DNA from: Inhella inkyongensis
GTDB lineage: Bacteria; Pseudomonadota; Gammaproteobacteria; Burkholderiales; Burkholderiaceae_C
Length of the DNA: 64,000 nt
Direction of reading: 5' to 3'
Assembly (NCBI RefSeq): GCF_005952805.1
Contig: NZ_CP040709.1
Coordinates: 3,038,001-3,102,000 of the forward strand
The notes under the pieces were generated by a model. It had not been told where the DNA came from. It worked only from the letters and a program-made list of their open reading frames with translations, and made no database searches. Position 1 is the first letter of the stretch; each line of letters opens with the position of its first letter. A program made the position numbers and the translations under genes. Below are positions 52,326 to 61,304 of the stretch, in pieces.

Positions 52326-52326
52326 C

Positions 52327-53070
52327 TCAGGCCGAATCGTTCAAGGCACGCTGAATCATTCCGCGCGCCGCATCGGACAGGGCGCGGCGCTCCAGGCCCT
52401 GCGTATCCACCACCGGCAGGATCTTCAGTTCCGCCTGCAGCCCACTCGCGCTGGCGATCTGCCACAGCGACCGCAGCAGGTGCATCTCGCCCACATAGGC
52501 CGGGGCCTGGGCAAAGCGTTCTACGGCCGTGAAGTAGCGCAGCGCCAAGGGCTGCAGCGGCGCGTCCACGCTCACGGCCGCCTGCAGCAGATTGGCATGA
52601 AAGGGCAGCAACTCCGGCCCGGTGCCCGTGGTGCCCTCGGGGAACACCGCCACGGTGTCACCGGCGCGCAAGGCCTCGGCGCAGTGGTGCACCACTCGCA
52701 AGGCATCGCGTTTTCGCTCGCGCTCAATGAAAAGGGTGCCGGCCGCCGCCACCATCCAGCCGATCAGCGGCCAATGCCGCACATCAGCCTTGGACACAAA
52801 GCGCGCCTGCGGCAGCACCGCCTGCACGCAGGCGATGTCCAACCAGCTCACATGGTTGACGACCAGAAAGCTCGCTGGCGCCACCACCCTCTCACCCACC
52901 ACGGTGAGGCGCAGACCGAGGCAGCGCAGCAGGCCCCGGCTCCAGTGCTGGATATGCCATTGCCGACCCAAGGCGTCGCGGCGCGGAAACACCAGGGCCA
53001 GCATGGCCACGCCCGCAAAGACATGGATGACGACACGCAGCAGGCGCCAGGCGCCCATCAAGGCCCTCAT
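52327..53070 (-). CDS. 1-acyl-sn-glycerol-3-phosphate acyltransferase (PlsC family)
   Basis: 247 aa. Acylates lysophosphatidate in phospholipid synthesis. Catalytic NHVSWLD (HX4D, about 72), FVSKADVRHWPLIG and FPEGTTGTG (about 145). An N-terminal membrane helix (about 6-28). Starts 8 nt after the dihydroorotase-like gene ends. Confidence 0.9.
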   Translation of the reverse strand: MRALMGAWRLLRVVIHVFAGVAMLALVFPRRDALGRQWHIQHWSRGLLRCLGLRLTVVGERVVAPASFLVVNHVSWLDIACVQAVLPQARFVSKADVRHWPLIGWMVAAAGTLFIERERKRDALRVVHHCAEALRAGDTVAVFPEGTTGTGPELLPFHANLLQAAVSVDAPLQPLALRYFTAVERFAQAPAYVGEMHLLRSLWQIASASGLQAELKILPVVDTQGLERRALSDAARGMIQRALNDSA

Positions 53071-53078
53071 CGTTGGCC

Positions 53079-54371
53079 TCAGGCGCCAGCGCCGCCGAAC
53101 ACTCGCCGGCCGGCCACCCAAGTGCCCACCACTTGGCCCGGCATCTCCATGCCGCAGCGCTCGAACGCGAAGGGGCTGTGCTTGGCGCGGCTGCGCAAAC
53201 GCTCCGGCGTGACGGACCAGCGCGCGCCCGCATCGAAGAGGCACAGATCGGCCGGCGCACCTTCTTGCAGTCGTCCGGCCTGCCGCCCCAAAACGAGCGC
53301 CGCACGCCCCGTCACCGGCCCCAGCGCATGCCCCAGGCTCAATCCGCTCTGCGCACCCCAGTGCAGCGCCAGGCTGAGCAAGAGTTCCAGCGCCGTCCCG
53401 CCCGCTTGCGCCTCGGCAAAGGGCAAGGCCTTGCCATCCGCGTCCACCGGCACGTGGTCAGATACCAGCGCATCGATCGTGCCATCGGCCAGCGCGGCGC
53501 GCAGCGCATCGCGGTCGCGCTGCTGGCGCAGCGGCGGCTCCAGCCGGGCCGTGGTGTCAAAGAAGCCGATGTCCTGGTCGATCAGGTGCAGGGAATGCAC
53601 CGACACATCGGCCGTCACCGGCAGCCCCTCGGCCTTGGCCGCGCGCAGCAGGGCCACGCCCTGGTGGGTGGAAAGGCGCTGCACATGCACCGCGGCACCC
53701 GTGGCGCGCATCAATTCGAACAGGGTGTGCAGGGCAATGCTCTCGGCCATCGCTGGCACGCCGGCCAACCCTAAGCGCGTGGCCAAGGGGCCGCTGGCGG
53801 CCACGCCGCCGCCCAGGAAACTGTCCTGCGGGCGCAACCAGACCTTGTGGCCGAAGCTGGCCGCGTACTGCAGCGCCCGCCACAGCACCGCCGTGTTGCG
53901 CACCGGCTTCTCAGCCTGCGACAGGCCCACACAGCCGGCCTGGGTCAGCGCCCCCATTTCGGCCAGGGCCTCGCCAGCCAGGCTGCGGGTCAGCGCCCCC
54001 AGCGGCAACACCCGCGCCAGCGCCGCGCGCTCGGTGCGGTGCATCAGCATTTCCACCAACCCGGGCTCGTCCAGCACCGGGTCGGTATCGGGCGGACACA
54101 CCAGGGTGGTGACGCCACCGGCCACCGCGGCCTGAAGTTCGGATTCGATGCCGCCTTCCAGCGCCGAGCCCGGCGCGCGCAATCGTGCATGCAGGTCCAC
54201 CAGGCCAGGGATGAGGACCGCGCCCCCGGCGGCCACGCGCTGCTCGGGCGAAAAACCATCGGGTGCCGTCCCTACGCCCACGATGCGGCCGTCCATCACG
54301 GCCAGATCACCCACACGGTCCAGGCCGCTGGCCGGATCAATCAGGCGTGCGCCTTCAATCAAGAGCTTCAT
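53079..54371 (-). CDS. pyrC': Dihydroorotase-like PyrC' (probably catalytically inactive)
   Basis: 430 aa amidohydrolase fold. The metal motif that is normally DxHxH reads VDLHARLRAPG, with the second His replaced by Arg, and the carboxy-lysine region is AEKPVRN rather than a normal site. This matches the pseudo-dihydroorotases that in Pseudomonas assemble with PyrB in class A aspartate transcarbamoylase. Directly downstream of pyrB (3-bp gap), as expected for that partner. A separate active PyrC should exist elsewhere. Confidence 0.88.
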   Translation of the reverse strand: MKLLIEGARLIDPASGLDRVGDLAVMDGRIVGVGTAPDGFSPEQRVAAGGAVLIPGLVDLHARLRAPGSALEGGIESELQAAVAGGVTTLVCPPDTDPVLDEPGLVEMLMHRTERAALARVLPLGALTRSLAGEALAEMGALTQAGCVGLSQAEKPVRNTAVLWRALQYAASFGHKVWLRPQDSFLGGGVAASGPLATRLGLAGVPAMAESIALHTLFELMRATGAAVHVQRLSTHQGVALLRAAKAEGLPVTADVSVHSLHLIDQDIGFFDTTARLEPPLRQQRDRDALRAALADGTIDALVSDHVPVDADGKALPFAEAQAGGTALELLLSLALHWGAQSGLSLGHALGPVTGRAALVLGRQAGRLQEGAPADLCLFDAGARWSVTPERLRSRAKHSPFAFERCGMEMPGQVVGTWVAGRRVFGGAGA

Positions 54372-54374
54372 TGC

Positions 54375-55337
54375 TTAGGCCTCATTTCCAGCCAGGATGG
54401 CCATCACTGCCATGCGCACCGCAATGCCAAAACTGACCTGCGGCAGGATCACCGAATGCGGCCCATCGGCCACCGTCGAGTCGATCTCCACCCCGCGATT
54501 GATGGGCCCGGGATGCATGACGATGACGTCCGGCTTGGCCAGGCGCAGCCGCTCCTCGGTCAGCCCATAGTGCTGGAAGTACTCGCCCGAGCTCGGCAGC
54601 AGGGCCCCGCTCATGCGCTCGTTTTGGAGGCGGAGCATGATGACGACGTCGCAGCCGCGAATGCCTTCGTCCATGTCGTGACAGACGCGCACGCCCATTT
54701 CGCGCAAGTCGCCGGGCACCAGGGTCTTGGGGCCGACGGCACGGATGTCGGGCACGCCCAGGGTGGAGAGCGCATGGATGTCCGAACGCGCCACACGCGA
54801 GTGCACGATGTCGCCCACGATGGCCACCGAAAGCTGCGAGAAGTCGCGCTTGTAGTGACGGATCGTGTACATGTCCAGCAAGCCCTGCGTCGGGTGCGAG
54901 TGCCGGCCATCCCCCGCATTCACCACGTGGACATGGGGCGCGCAGTGCTGCGCAATCAAGTAAGGCGCGCCGCTCTCGCTGTGGCGCACCACGAACATGT
55001 CGGCATGCATGGCCGAGAGGTTGGCCACGGTGTCCAGCAGGGTCTCGCCCTTGGCCGTCGACGAGCGCGCGATGTCCAGATTGAGCACATCGGCCGAGAG
55101 GCGCTTGGCCGCGATCTCAAAGGTGGTGCGGGTGCGGGTGCTGTTCTCGAAGAACAGATTGAAGACCGACTTGCCGCGCAGCAGCGGCACCTTCTTAACC
55201 TCGCGGTCGCTGACCGAGACAAAGGTCGAGGCGGTGTCCAGGATGTGCTCCAGCACCGCCTTGGGCAGGCCCTCGATCGAGAGCAGATGATTCAGCTCGC
55301 CATGCTTGTTGAGCTGGGGGTGTCGTTTGCTGAGCAT
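54375..55337 (-). CDS. pyrB: Aspartate carbamoyltransferase catalytic chain
   Basis: 320 aa. Carbamoyl-phosphate motif [13 protein letters not shown] (about 63-75), [11 protein letters not shown] and [10 protein letters not shown]. Catalyses the committed step of pyrimidine synthesis. No pyrI; regulation by the pyrC' subunit and PyrR is more likely. First base of the start overlaps the pyrR stop. Confidence 0.95.
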   Translation of the reverse strand: MLSKRHPQLNKHGELNHLLSIEGLPKAVLEHILDTASTFVSVSDREVKKVPLLRGKSVFNLFFENSTRTRTTFEIAAKRLSADVLNLDIARSSTAKGETLLDTVANLSAMHADMFVVRHSESGAPYLIAQHCAPHVHVVNAGDGRHSHPTQGLLDMYTIRHYKRDFSQLSVAIVGDIVHSRVARSDIHALSTLGVPDIRAVGPKTLVPGDLREMGVRVCHDMDEGIRGCDVVIMLRLQNERMSGALLPSSGEYFQHYGLTEERLRLAKPDVIVMHPGPINRGVEIDSTVADGPHSVILPQVSFGIAVRMAVMAILAGNEA

Positions 55338-55846
55338 CAGGCGCTCTCCACGTCCAGAACCAAGGTGTCACCGTCCTTCTTCAAATGCAGACGCTGTGCC
55401 GCCGGCAGGCTGATGCGCGCGGCCGCCAGCTCGGCGTGCACGGGCAGCTCGCGCCCCTTGCGGTCCACCAGCACCGCCAAGGCCACGCGCGCCGGGCGGC
55501 CGTAGTCGAACAATTCGTTCAGCACCGCGCGCGTGGTGCGTCCGGTCCAGAGCACGTCGTCGATCAGCAGGATGGGGCTGCCGTCGATGGATTCACGCAA
55601 TTGCGTGGCGCCCGTGCCGCTGCTCAGGCCCCGGGCGTTGAAATCGTCGCGGTGCAGGCGGCTGCTGATCAAGCCCGGCGCGCCCGCGCGGCCCAGATCG
55701 CGCTGAAAGCGCTCGGCCAGCCAGGCGCCGCCGCTCCAGATGCCGACCAGTTGGGCACCCACCCAGTCCGGCTGAGTCAGGAAGGCGCGCACCTGCGTCA
55801 GCAAGTCGGCATAAAGGGTTTCGGCATCCAGGGCCAAGGCGCTCAT
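55337..55846 (-). CDS. pyrR: Bifunctional pyr operon regulator/uracil phosphoribosyltransferase PyrR
   Basis: 169 aa. PRPP motif [18 protein letters not shown] (about 100) and a flexible [12 protein letters not shown] loop. In Gram-positives binds pyr mRNA; in proteobacteria of this type mostly acts as regulator or UPRTase of unclear importance. Between ruvX (4-bp overlap) and pyrB. Confidence 0.92.
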   Translation of the reverse strand: MSALALDAETLYADLLTQVRAFLTQPDWVGAQLVGIWSGGAWLAERFQRDLGRAGAPGLISSRLHRDDFNARGLSSGTGATQLRESIDGSPILLIDDVLWTGRTTRAVLNELFDYGRPARVALAVLVDRKGRELPVHAELAAARISLPAAQRLHLKKDGDTLVLDVESA

Positions 55847-56241
55847 GGTTGAGGCTCCCGCATGTATTGCTCCAGGATCAGGGCCGCCGCAGCGGCATCG
55901 ACATCCGTTGCGCCCAGGCTCTCGGCCTCGACGCTGGTGTAGCGCTCGTCCACCTCGTGGACGGGCTTGTGAAAACGGCCTCGAAGGGAGGCCGCGAATT
56001 TGAGGGCCGCCGCCGTCATGGCGTGCGGTGTGCCGTCGGGGTGGCGAGGGATACCGACCACCAAGGCGTCGGGCTGCCATTCACGCAGCAGGGCCTCGAT
56101 GGGCGCAAACACCGCCTTGCCCTGCGCCTGCAGGGTCGTCAAGGGCGTGGCGGTGCCCGTCAGCGCATTGCCGCTGGCCACGCCCACGCGCCGCAGGCCG
56201 TAATCAAAGCCCAGCAGGGTCTCAGCGCGGCTCGGGTTCAC
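55843..56241 (-). CDS. ruvX: Holliday junction resolvase-like RuvX (YqgF)
   Basis: 132 aa. RNase H fold: LLGFDYGLRRVGVASG (first Asp), VVGIPRHPDG and VDERYTSVEAE. Implicated in 16S rRNA 5'-end maturation. The GTG at 56241 (MNPSRAETLLGFDYG) is preferred because GGAGGG lies about 7-8 nt upstream. An ATG at 56322 gives 27 extra residues encoded by the tandem repeat and unlike relatives. Confidence 0.88.
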   Translation of the reverse strand: MNPSRAETLLGFDYGLRRVGVASGNALTGTATPLTTLQAQGKAVFAPIEALLREWQPDALVVGIPRHPDGTPHAMTAAALKFAASLRGRFHKPVHEVDERYTSVEAESLGATDVDAAAAALILEQYMREPQP

Positions 56242-56360
56242 TGGGCTGCCCTCCGCGCAAAGCGCTTCGGGATTCGCACTTGGGAACGGCCCGGCGTGTT
56301 CACTGGTTTGCCCTCCGCGCAAAGCGCTTCGGGATTCGCACTTGGGAACGGCCCGGCGTG
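56237..56360. repeat. 62-bp tandem duplication of the ruvX start region
   Basis: Two units (56237-56298, 56299-56360) identical except at two adjacent bases (GC/TT). On the coding strand each carries GGAGGGCA and a GTG. The upstream GTG opens a 21-codon frame (MNTPGRSQVRIPKRFARRAAQ) ending in a TGA that overlaps the real ruvX GTG. Confidence 0.9.
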
Positions 56361-56361
56361 C

Positions 56362-56925
56362 TCATGCGTGCCCAGCCTCTTGGCTGAGCATGCGCGGATC
56401 GATCCCCAGCAGCGACAGGGCCTTGGCATAGCGCTGCTCGACCGGGGTGTCGAAGATCAACTCAGGTTGCGCATCCACGGTGAGCCAGCCGTTGCGGCCG
56501 ATCTCTTCCTCCAACTGCCCGGCCGACCAGCCCGAATAGCCCAGGGTGACGAGCAGCTTGCGCGGCCCGGCGCCATGGCTCAGGGCCTCCAGCACGTCAC
56601 GACTGGTGGTCATCTCTAGCCCGCCGGGGATGGCCAGGGTGGCGTTGTAGTGGCCGCCCTCGGCGTCCAGGCGCTCGTGCAGCACAAAGCCGCGCTCGGT
56701 CTGCACCGGCCCGCCAAAGAACACCGGCATACCGCGCAAGTCCTCGCGCGTCAGGTTCAGCTCGACCTTCTCAAGCAGCCCATCCAGGGTCAGCTCGATG
56801 GGCTTGTTGATCACCAGCCCCAAGGCGCCTTGGTCGTTGTGCTCGCACAAATAGACCACGGCGCCAGAAAACGTGTCGTCGGCCATGCCCGGCATGGCGA
56901 TAAGAAATTGATTGGTGAGATCCAT
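56362..56925 (-). CDS. algH: YqgE/AlgH family protein
   Basis: 187 aa DUF179 protein, normally adjacent to yqgF/ruvX. Motifs: FLIAMPGMADDTFSGAVVYL, GALGLVINKP and FFGGPVQTERGFVLH. Linked to alginate regulation in Pseudomonas; molecular role unknown. The tandem repeat lies between it and ruvX. Confidence 0.92.
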   Translation of the reverse strand: MDLTNQFLIAMPGMADDTFSGAVVYLCEHNDQGALGLVINKPIELTLDGLLEKVELNLTREDLRGMPVFFGGPVQTERGFVLHERLDAEGGHYNATLAIPGGLEMTTSRDVLEALSHGAGPRKLLVTLGYSGWSAGQLEEEIGRNGWLTVDAQPELIFDTPVEQRYAKALSLLGIDPRMLSQEAGHA

Positions 56926-56974
56926 CGGGGCCTGTGCGCGTTGGCGCGCATTGTAGATTTGCCCCTCCCGAGGC

Positions 56975-57784
56975 TCAGGGCAGATGGCGGCGCAGCAGCG
57001 TCTCCAGCTCCTTGGCGGCCGCCATCCGCGCCAGCCCGGCATTGATGCGATCCAGCCACTGCGGATGCTGGCGCGAGATCAACATATGGAACGGTCCGCC
57101 CGGCAGTTCGGGCACCCGCCCCCAGCCCAGGTCGGGGTCGGCCAGCAGATCACTACCAGTGACCCGGGTGCCCGCCACGATCTCGTACTTCTCCAACCAG
57201 AGATCACAACGCCCCGCGTGCAACTTGACGATCACCCGCTGCGGCTCACTGGCCCCGGCATCCATCTGCGCCGGCGGGATACCGTAGGCGCTGTAGTTGT
57301 AGCCATGGATGCCGCAGACCCGGTAGTTCGCCAGATCAGCCAGGCGCTCGACCTTCAGCCCCTGCGGTCGCTGGCGTTTGGAGTAGAAGAAGGCATGCGT
57401 GGTGCTGTAGTAGGCCCGGCTGAGCAGGAAGCGCTGCTCACGCTCCGGGCTCGGGGAGGCGTTCAGCGCCATCACATACATCACGCCACGCTCCACCTCC
57501 AACTGGCAGCGCGCCCAGGGCAACAAGTCCACCTGCGCCGCATAGCCCAAGGGCTCCAGGATGCGGTTCAGCACCTCCACCGAATAGCCCACCACCGCAC
57601 GCGTCGGCCGTCCCTCGGCATCGCGCTGGTAATAGGTGTAGGGCGGCCACTCGGCGCCGTCGTCACAGACCTTGAGGACCTGCAAGGGATCGGCCGCGAC
57701 CGCCGTGCGCAGCGGCAGCACGAACAACACCGAGCTGATCAACGCCCCCACGACAAGGGGTGGCAGGAATGAAGGGCGATCCAT
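56975..57784 (-). CDS. Periplasmic solute-binding-like protein (SBP_bac_3)
   Basis: 269 aa. Signal peptide (about 1-28, ending RTAVAADPL), then a bilobal substrate-binding fold: DGAEWPPYTYYQ, VVGYSVEVLNRILEPLGY, LLPWARCQLEVERG. Stand-alone, without ABC transporter genes, like PhhA-type or amino-acid-binding sensors in this order. Divergent from phrB. Ligand unknown. Confidence 0.82.
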   Translation of the reverse strand: MDRPSFLPPLVVGALISSVLFVLPLRTAVAADPLQVLKVCDDGAEWPPYTYYQRDAEGRPTRAVVGYSVEVLNRILEPLGYAAQVDLLPWARCQLEVERGVMYVMALNASPSPEREQRFLLSRAYYSTTHAFFYSKRQRPQGLKVERLADLANYRVCGIHGYNYSAYGIPPAQMDAGASEPQRVIVKLHAGRCDLWLEKYEIVAGTRVTGSDLLADPDLGWGRVPELPGGPFHMLISRQHPQWLDRINAGLARMAAAKELETLLRRHLP

Positions 57785-57836
57785 GCCCCCCATTGTGCGG
57801 GCCGCAGAATCGGCGCCCTTGCTCCCCATCAATGCC

Positions 57837-59276
57837 ATGAGCTCACCCGCCCCCACCCTCGTCTGGCTGCGCCGCGACCTGCGCCTGCACGACCACGCCG
57901 CCCTGGAGCTGGCCTGCCGCGACGGGGCGCCGGTGCTGCTGGCCTTTGTGTTCGACACCGACATCCTTGACGCCCTGCCGCGTCAGGACCGCCGCGTCGA
58001 GTTGATCCTGGAGGCCCTACTGGATCTGGAGGCGCAGCTGCGCGAGCGCCACCCCGGGCTGGGCCTGATCGTGCGCAGCGGCCGCGCCCGTGAGCAGATC
58101 CCAGAGCTGCTGCAGCGGTGCGGCGCCCAACGCCTGGTGTTCGCCCATGACGACGACCCCTTTGCGCTGGCGCGCGACCAGGCCGTGCGCGCCGCCCTGC
58201 CCGCCACGGTGCGCGTCGACTCGGTGCGGGACGTCACCGTTTTTGAGCGCCGCGAGCTGCTGACCGGCCAAGGCCGGCCCTACACCGTCTTCACGCCTTA
58301 CAAAAAGGCTTGGCTGCGCACCGTGGACGCAGCCCGGGTTTCAGAGCGCCGGCCTCAACTGGAGCACCTGGCGCCCAGCGCCCTGGCCCAAGGCCTGCCC
58401 AGCCTGTCCGAACTGGGCTTCGAAGCCACCGACCTGCACCCGCGCTTTCGCGGCGGAGCCACCCAAGCCCAAGCCCTATGGGCCGAGTTCCGCGAGCAGC
58501 GACTGGCCGCCTACGCCGACACGCGCGACTTCCCCGCCCGCAAGGGCCCCAGCTATTTGAGCCCGGCCCTGCGCTTCGGGCTGGTCTCGGTGCGGGAGCT
58601 GGCGCGAGAGGCCCTCGGCCGCCCTGCCGACGAAGGCGCCGCCACCTGGCTGTCCGAGCTGATCTGGCGCGACTTCTATCACCAGGTGCTGCATCACCAC
58701 CCCGGAGTGGTCAATGGGCCACTCAAACCCGAGTACGCCGCGATTGCCTGGGAGGAAGGCGCCGAGGCCGACACCTGGTTTGAGGCCTGGTGTGCAGGGC
58801 AAACCGGCTTTCCGCTGGTGGACGCCGCCATGCGCCAGCTGGCCCAAACGGGCTATATGCACAACCGCCTGCGCATGGTGACGGCCAGCTTTCTGTGCAA
58901 GACACTCGGCATCGACTGGCGGCGCGGCGAGGCCTGGTTTGCGCAGAAGCTGCTGGACTTTGAGCTCGCCAGCAACAGCGGCGGCTGGCAATGGGCCGCC
59001 AGCTGCGGCTGCGATGCCCAGCCCTGGTTCCGCATCTTCAACCCCGTCACACAGAGCGAAAAGTTCGACCCCAAGGGCCTTTTCATCCGCCGCTATGTAC
59101 CGGAGTTGGCGCCCCTGAGCGATGCCGCCCTGCACGCCCCCTGGGAGGCTGCGCCGCTGGAACTGGGCGGCGTGGTGCTGGGCCGGGACTACCCGGCGCC
59201 GCTGATCCTGCACGCCGAGGGGCGCGCAAGGACCTTGGCGCGCTATGGCGCGGTGCGAGGGCTGTCGAAGGACTGA
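57837..59276 (+). CDS. phrB: Deoxyribodipyrimidine photolyase (class I CPD photolyase)
   Basis: 479 aa. Repairs UV pyrimidine dimers with blue light. N-terminal antenna domain (LVWLRRDLRLHDHAAL) and C-terminal FAD domain (SELIWRDFYHQVLHHHP, GFPLVDAAMRQLAQTGYMHNRLRM). The substrate-site segment reads SNSGGWQWAASCGCDAQPWFR, with the Cys/Cys and Trp variants common in betaproteobacteria. The flavin-contact residues are intact. Confidence 0.93.
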   Translation: MSSPAPTLVWLRRDLRLHDHAALELACRDGAPVLLAFVFDTDILDALPRQDRRVELILEALLDLEAQLRERHPGLGLIVRSGRAREQIPELLQRCGAQRLVFAHDDDPFALARDQAVRAALPATVRVDSVRDVTVFERRELLTGQGRPYTVFTPYKKAWLRTVDAARVSERRPQLEHLAPSALAQGLPSLSELGFEATDLHPRFRGGATQAQALWAEFREQRLAAYADTRDFPARKGPSYLSPALRFGLVSVRELAREALGRPADEGAATWLSELIWRDFYHQVLHHHPGVVNGPLKPEYAAIAWEEGAEADTWFEAWCAGQTGFPLVDAAMRQLAQTGYMHNRLRMVTASFLCKTLGIDWRRGEAWFAQKLLDFELASNSGGWQWAASCGCDAQPWFRIFNPVTQSEKFDPKGLFIRRYVPELAPLSDAALHAPWEAAPLELGGVVLGRDYPAPLILHAEGRARTLARYGAVRGLSKD

Positions 59277-59302
59277 ATCCGCTTGCCGTTATGGTGCGCG
59301 CC

Positions 59303-61252
59303 ATGACGACCGCACTGGACACCCTGCTGCAGCCTCTGGACGCGCAGCGCCCGCGTGCCGAGAGCCAGCTGGCCTTGATCGCCCTGGTGGCCTGGCTGCG
59401 GCCCGGAGCGGCCGAGGGCCTGGACGCTGCAGCGGCGCGCGCCGACTACCTGCTGCAGCGCTTGCAAGGCGACGCCGGTCTGCGCGCCCAGATCCAGGCT
59501 TACTTTGCCGCGCTGTGGGCACGCGTCGACAGCGCCAGCCTGCTGGCCGAGTACGGCATCGCGCAGCGCTATTCACTGCTGCGCGAGCTGCGCCGCCGCG
59601 TGGCGCTGCGCTGGTTGCCCGCCAGCGCCGACACCGATCAACTCGGCGCCCTGTTCGACCTGGCCTTCGTGGCCGGCGACCAAGGCTGGATCGCGGCCCT
59701 GCCGGCGTCGACCCAACAAGGCCTGCTCGCATTGCTGGCTCCGCCCCGGGCCGCCGCACAGGACGCCCTGCGCCTGCTGGCCACCCAGATCAGCGCCACC
59801 GCGCAGGATGCCGAACTGCGCCGCCGCCTGGCCGCACCTTGGCGCCAACACCCTCCCCTGCGCAACCTGCCCGAACAATGCGCCCAGCTGTTGACCGCCT
59901 TGCAGGCCGGGGACACCACAGCGGCGCTACAGCAAGCCGCCCTGCTGCGCGCCAGCCTGGACCCAGCACGCGAGGCGCTGGCCAGCGTCTGGCCAGAACT
60001 GGAGAGCCAAGGCGTCTCCATCGAGCTGGTGTTCAACATCGAGCAGTTGGAGGCGCGCCTGCAGCGCTTCGAAGAGCTGTTGGCTGTGAGTCTGCAAGGC
60101 CCCGGCGCCGGGAGCGCCCTGCTGCATCGCCTGCTGGAATGTGGCGCCGAGCAGCGCGGCATTCGGCCGCTGCTGGCGCGCCACTCGGCCCTGCTGGCGC
60201 GCCTGATTGCCGAACGCCACGCTGAGACCGGTGAGCACTACATCAGCCGCGACCGCGGCGAGTACTGGGAGATGTTGCGCCGCGCCGCGGGCGGCGGGCT
60301 GGTGATTGCCGGAACCACCTTCATCAAGTTCGCCATCGGGGCGCTGGCACTCAGTGCCTTCTGGAGCGGCTTTTGGGCCGGCGCCAATTACGCCGCCAGC
60401 TTTGTGCTGGTGATGCTGCTGCACTGGACGGTCGCCACCAAACAGCCCGCCATGACGGCGCCGGCCCTGGCCGACAGCCTGGGGCAACTGGGGCCCAGCG
60501 GCAACGAGGCCCAGCGCCAGCAGGCCTTGAGCGCCTTCGTCGACAAAGTGGCGGCGCTGATCCGCACCCAGATGGCCGGCATCCTGGGCAATGTGGCGCT
60601 GTGCGCGCCGGTGGTGCTGGCCGCACAGGGACTCAGCCAACTTCTGTTTGGCGCCCCGCTGGTGGGCGAGGCACCGGCCCACTATGCGCTGCACAGCCTG
60701 CAGCTCTGGGGGCCCAGCCTGCTGTTTGCGGCCTTCACCGGGGTGCTGCTGTTTGCCAGTTCCTTGATTGCCGGCTGGGCCGAGAACGCCTTTGTGCTGC
60801 ATCGCATGGACAGCGCCTTGGAGTGGAACCCACGCCTGCGACGGGTGCTGGGGCCCGAGCGCTGCGCGCGTTGGGCGGCCTGGTGGCGCAGCCATGTGTC
60901 GGGGGTGGTGGCCAATGTGTCGCTGGGCTTCTTGCTGGGCCTCACGCCGGCGCTGGCCGGCTTTGTGGGCCTGGGGCTGGAGGTGCGCCACGTCACCCTG
61001 GCCACGGGCCAACTGGCTGCCGCCCTGGGTGCTTTGGGGTTGCCCCTGCTGCACACGACCGAGTTCTGGCTGGCGCTGCTGTGCATTGCCGGCATCGGCC
61101 TCCTGAACGTCGGCGTGAGCTTTGCGCTGGCCTTCCATGTGGCGCTGCGCTCGCGAGGCATTCGACTCAGGGACAGACGCGAACTGATGCAGGCATTGCG
61201 GCAACGAGTACGCGCGGCGCCGTTGAGTTTCCTCTGCCCACCCAGGGCTTAG
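59303..61252 (+). CDS. Gcr/COG4389 family membrane protein ('site-specific recombinase')
   Basis: About 649 aa. Large soluble N-terminal helical half (1-320) and a membrane half of about 5-7 helices (from about 335: AGTTFIKFAIGALALSAFWSG; further segments near 445, 470, 545, 590, 615). This is the family labelled site-specific recombinase Gcr, yet no Ser/Tyr recombinase catalytic signature is visible and it is clearly a membrane protein. Alternative start at 59291. Function unknown. Confidence 0.8.
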   Translation: MTTALDTLLQPLDAQRPRAESQLALIALVAWLRPGAAEGLDAAAARADYLLQRLQGDAGLRAQIQAYFAALWARVDSASLLAEYGIAQRYSLLRELRRRVALRWLPASADTDQLGALFDLAFVAGDQGWIAALPASTQQGLLALLAPPRAAAQDALRLLATQISATAQDAELRRRLAAPWRQHPPLRNLPEQCAQLLTALQAGDTTAALQQAALLRASLDPAREALASVWPELESQGVSIELVFNIEQLEARLQRFEELLAVSLQGPGAGSALLHRLLECGAEQRGIRPLLARHSALLARLIAERHAETGEHYISRDRGEYWEMLRRAAGGGLVIAGTTFIKFAIGALALSAFWSGFWAGANYAASFVLVMLLHWTVATKQPAMTAPALADSLGQLGPSGNEAQRQQALSAFVDKVAALIRTQMAGILGNVALCAPVVLAAQGLSQLLFGAPLVGEAPAHYALHSLQLWGPSLLFAAFTGVLLFASSLIAGWAENAFVLHRMDSALEWNPRLRRVLGPERCARWAAWWRSHVSGVVANVSLGFLLGLTPALAGFVGLGLEVRHVTLATGQLAAALGALGLPLLHTTEFWLALLCIAGIGLLNVGVSFALAFHVALRSRGIRLRDRRELMQALRQRVRAAPLSFLCPPRA

Positions 61253-61304
61253 CGCGTAGCGACAGACCGCCGCCATCCCGCCATTTCAATAGCCCGTGCT
61301 GACT

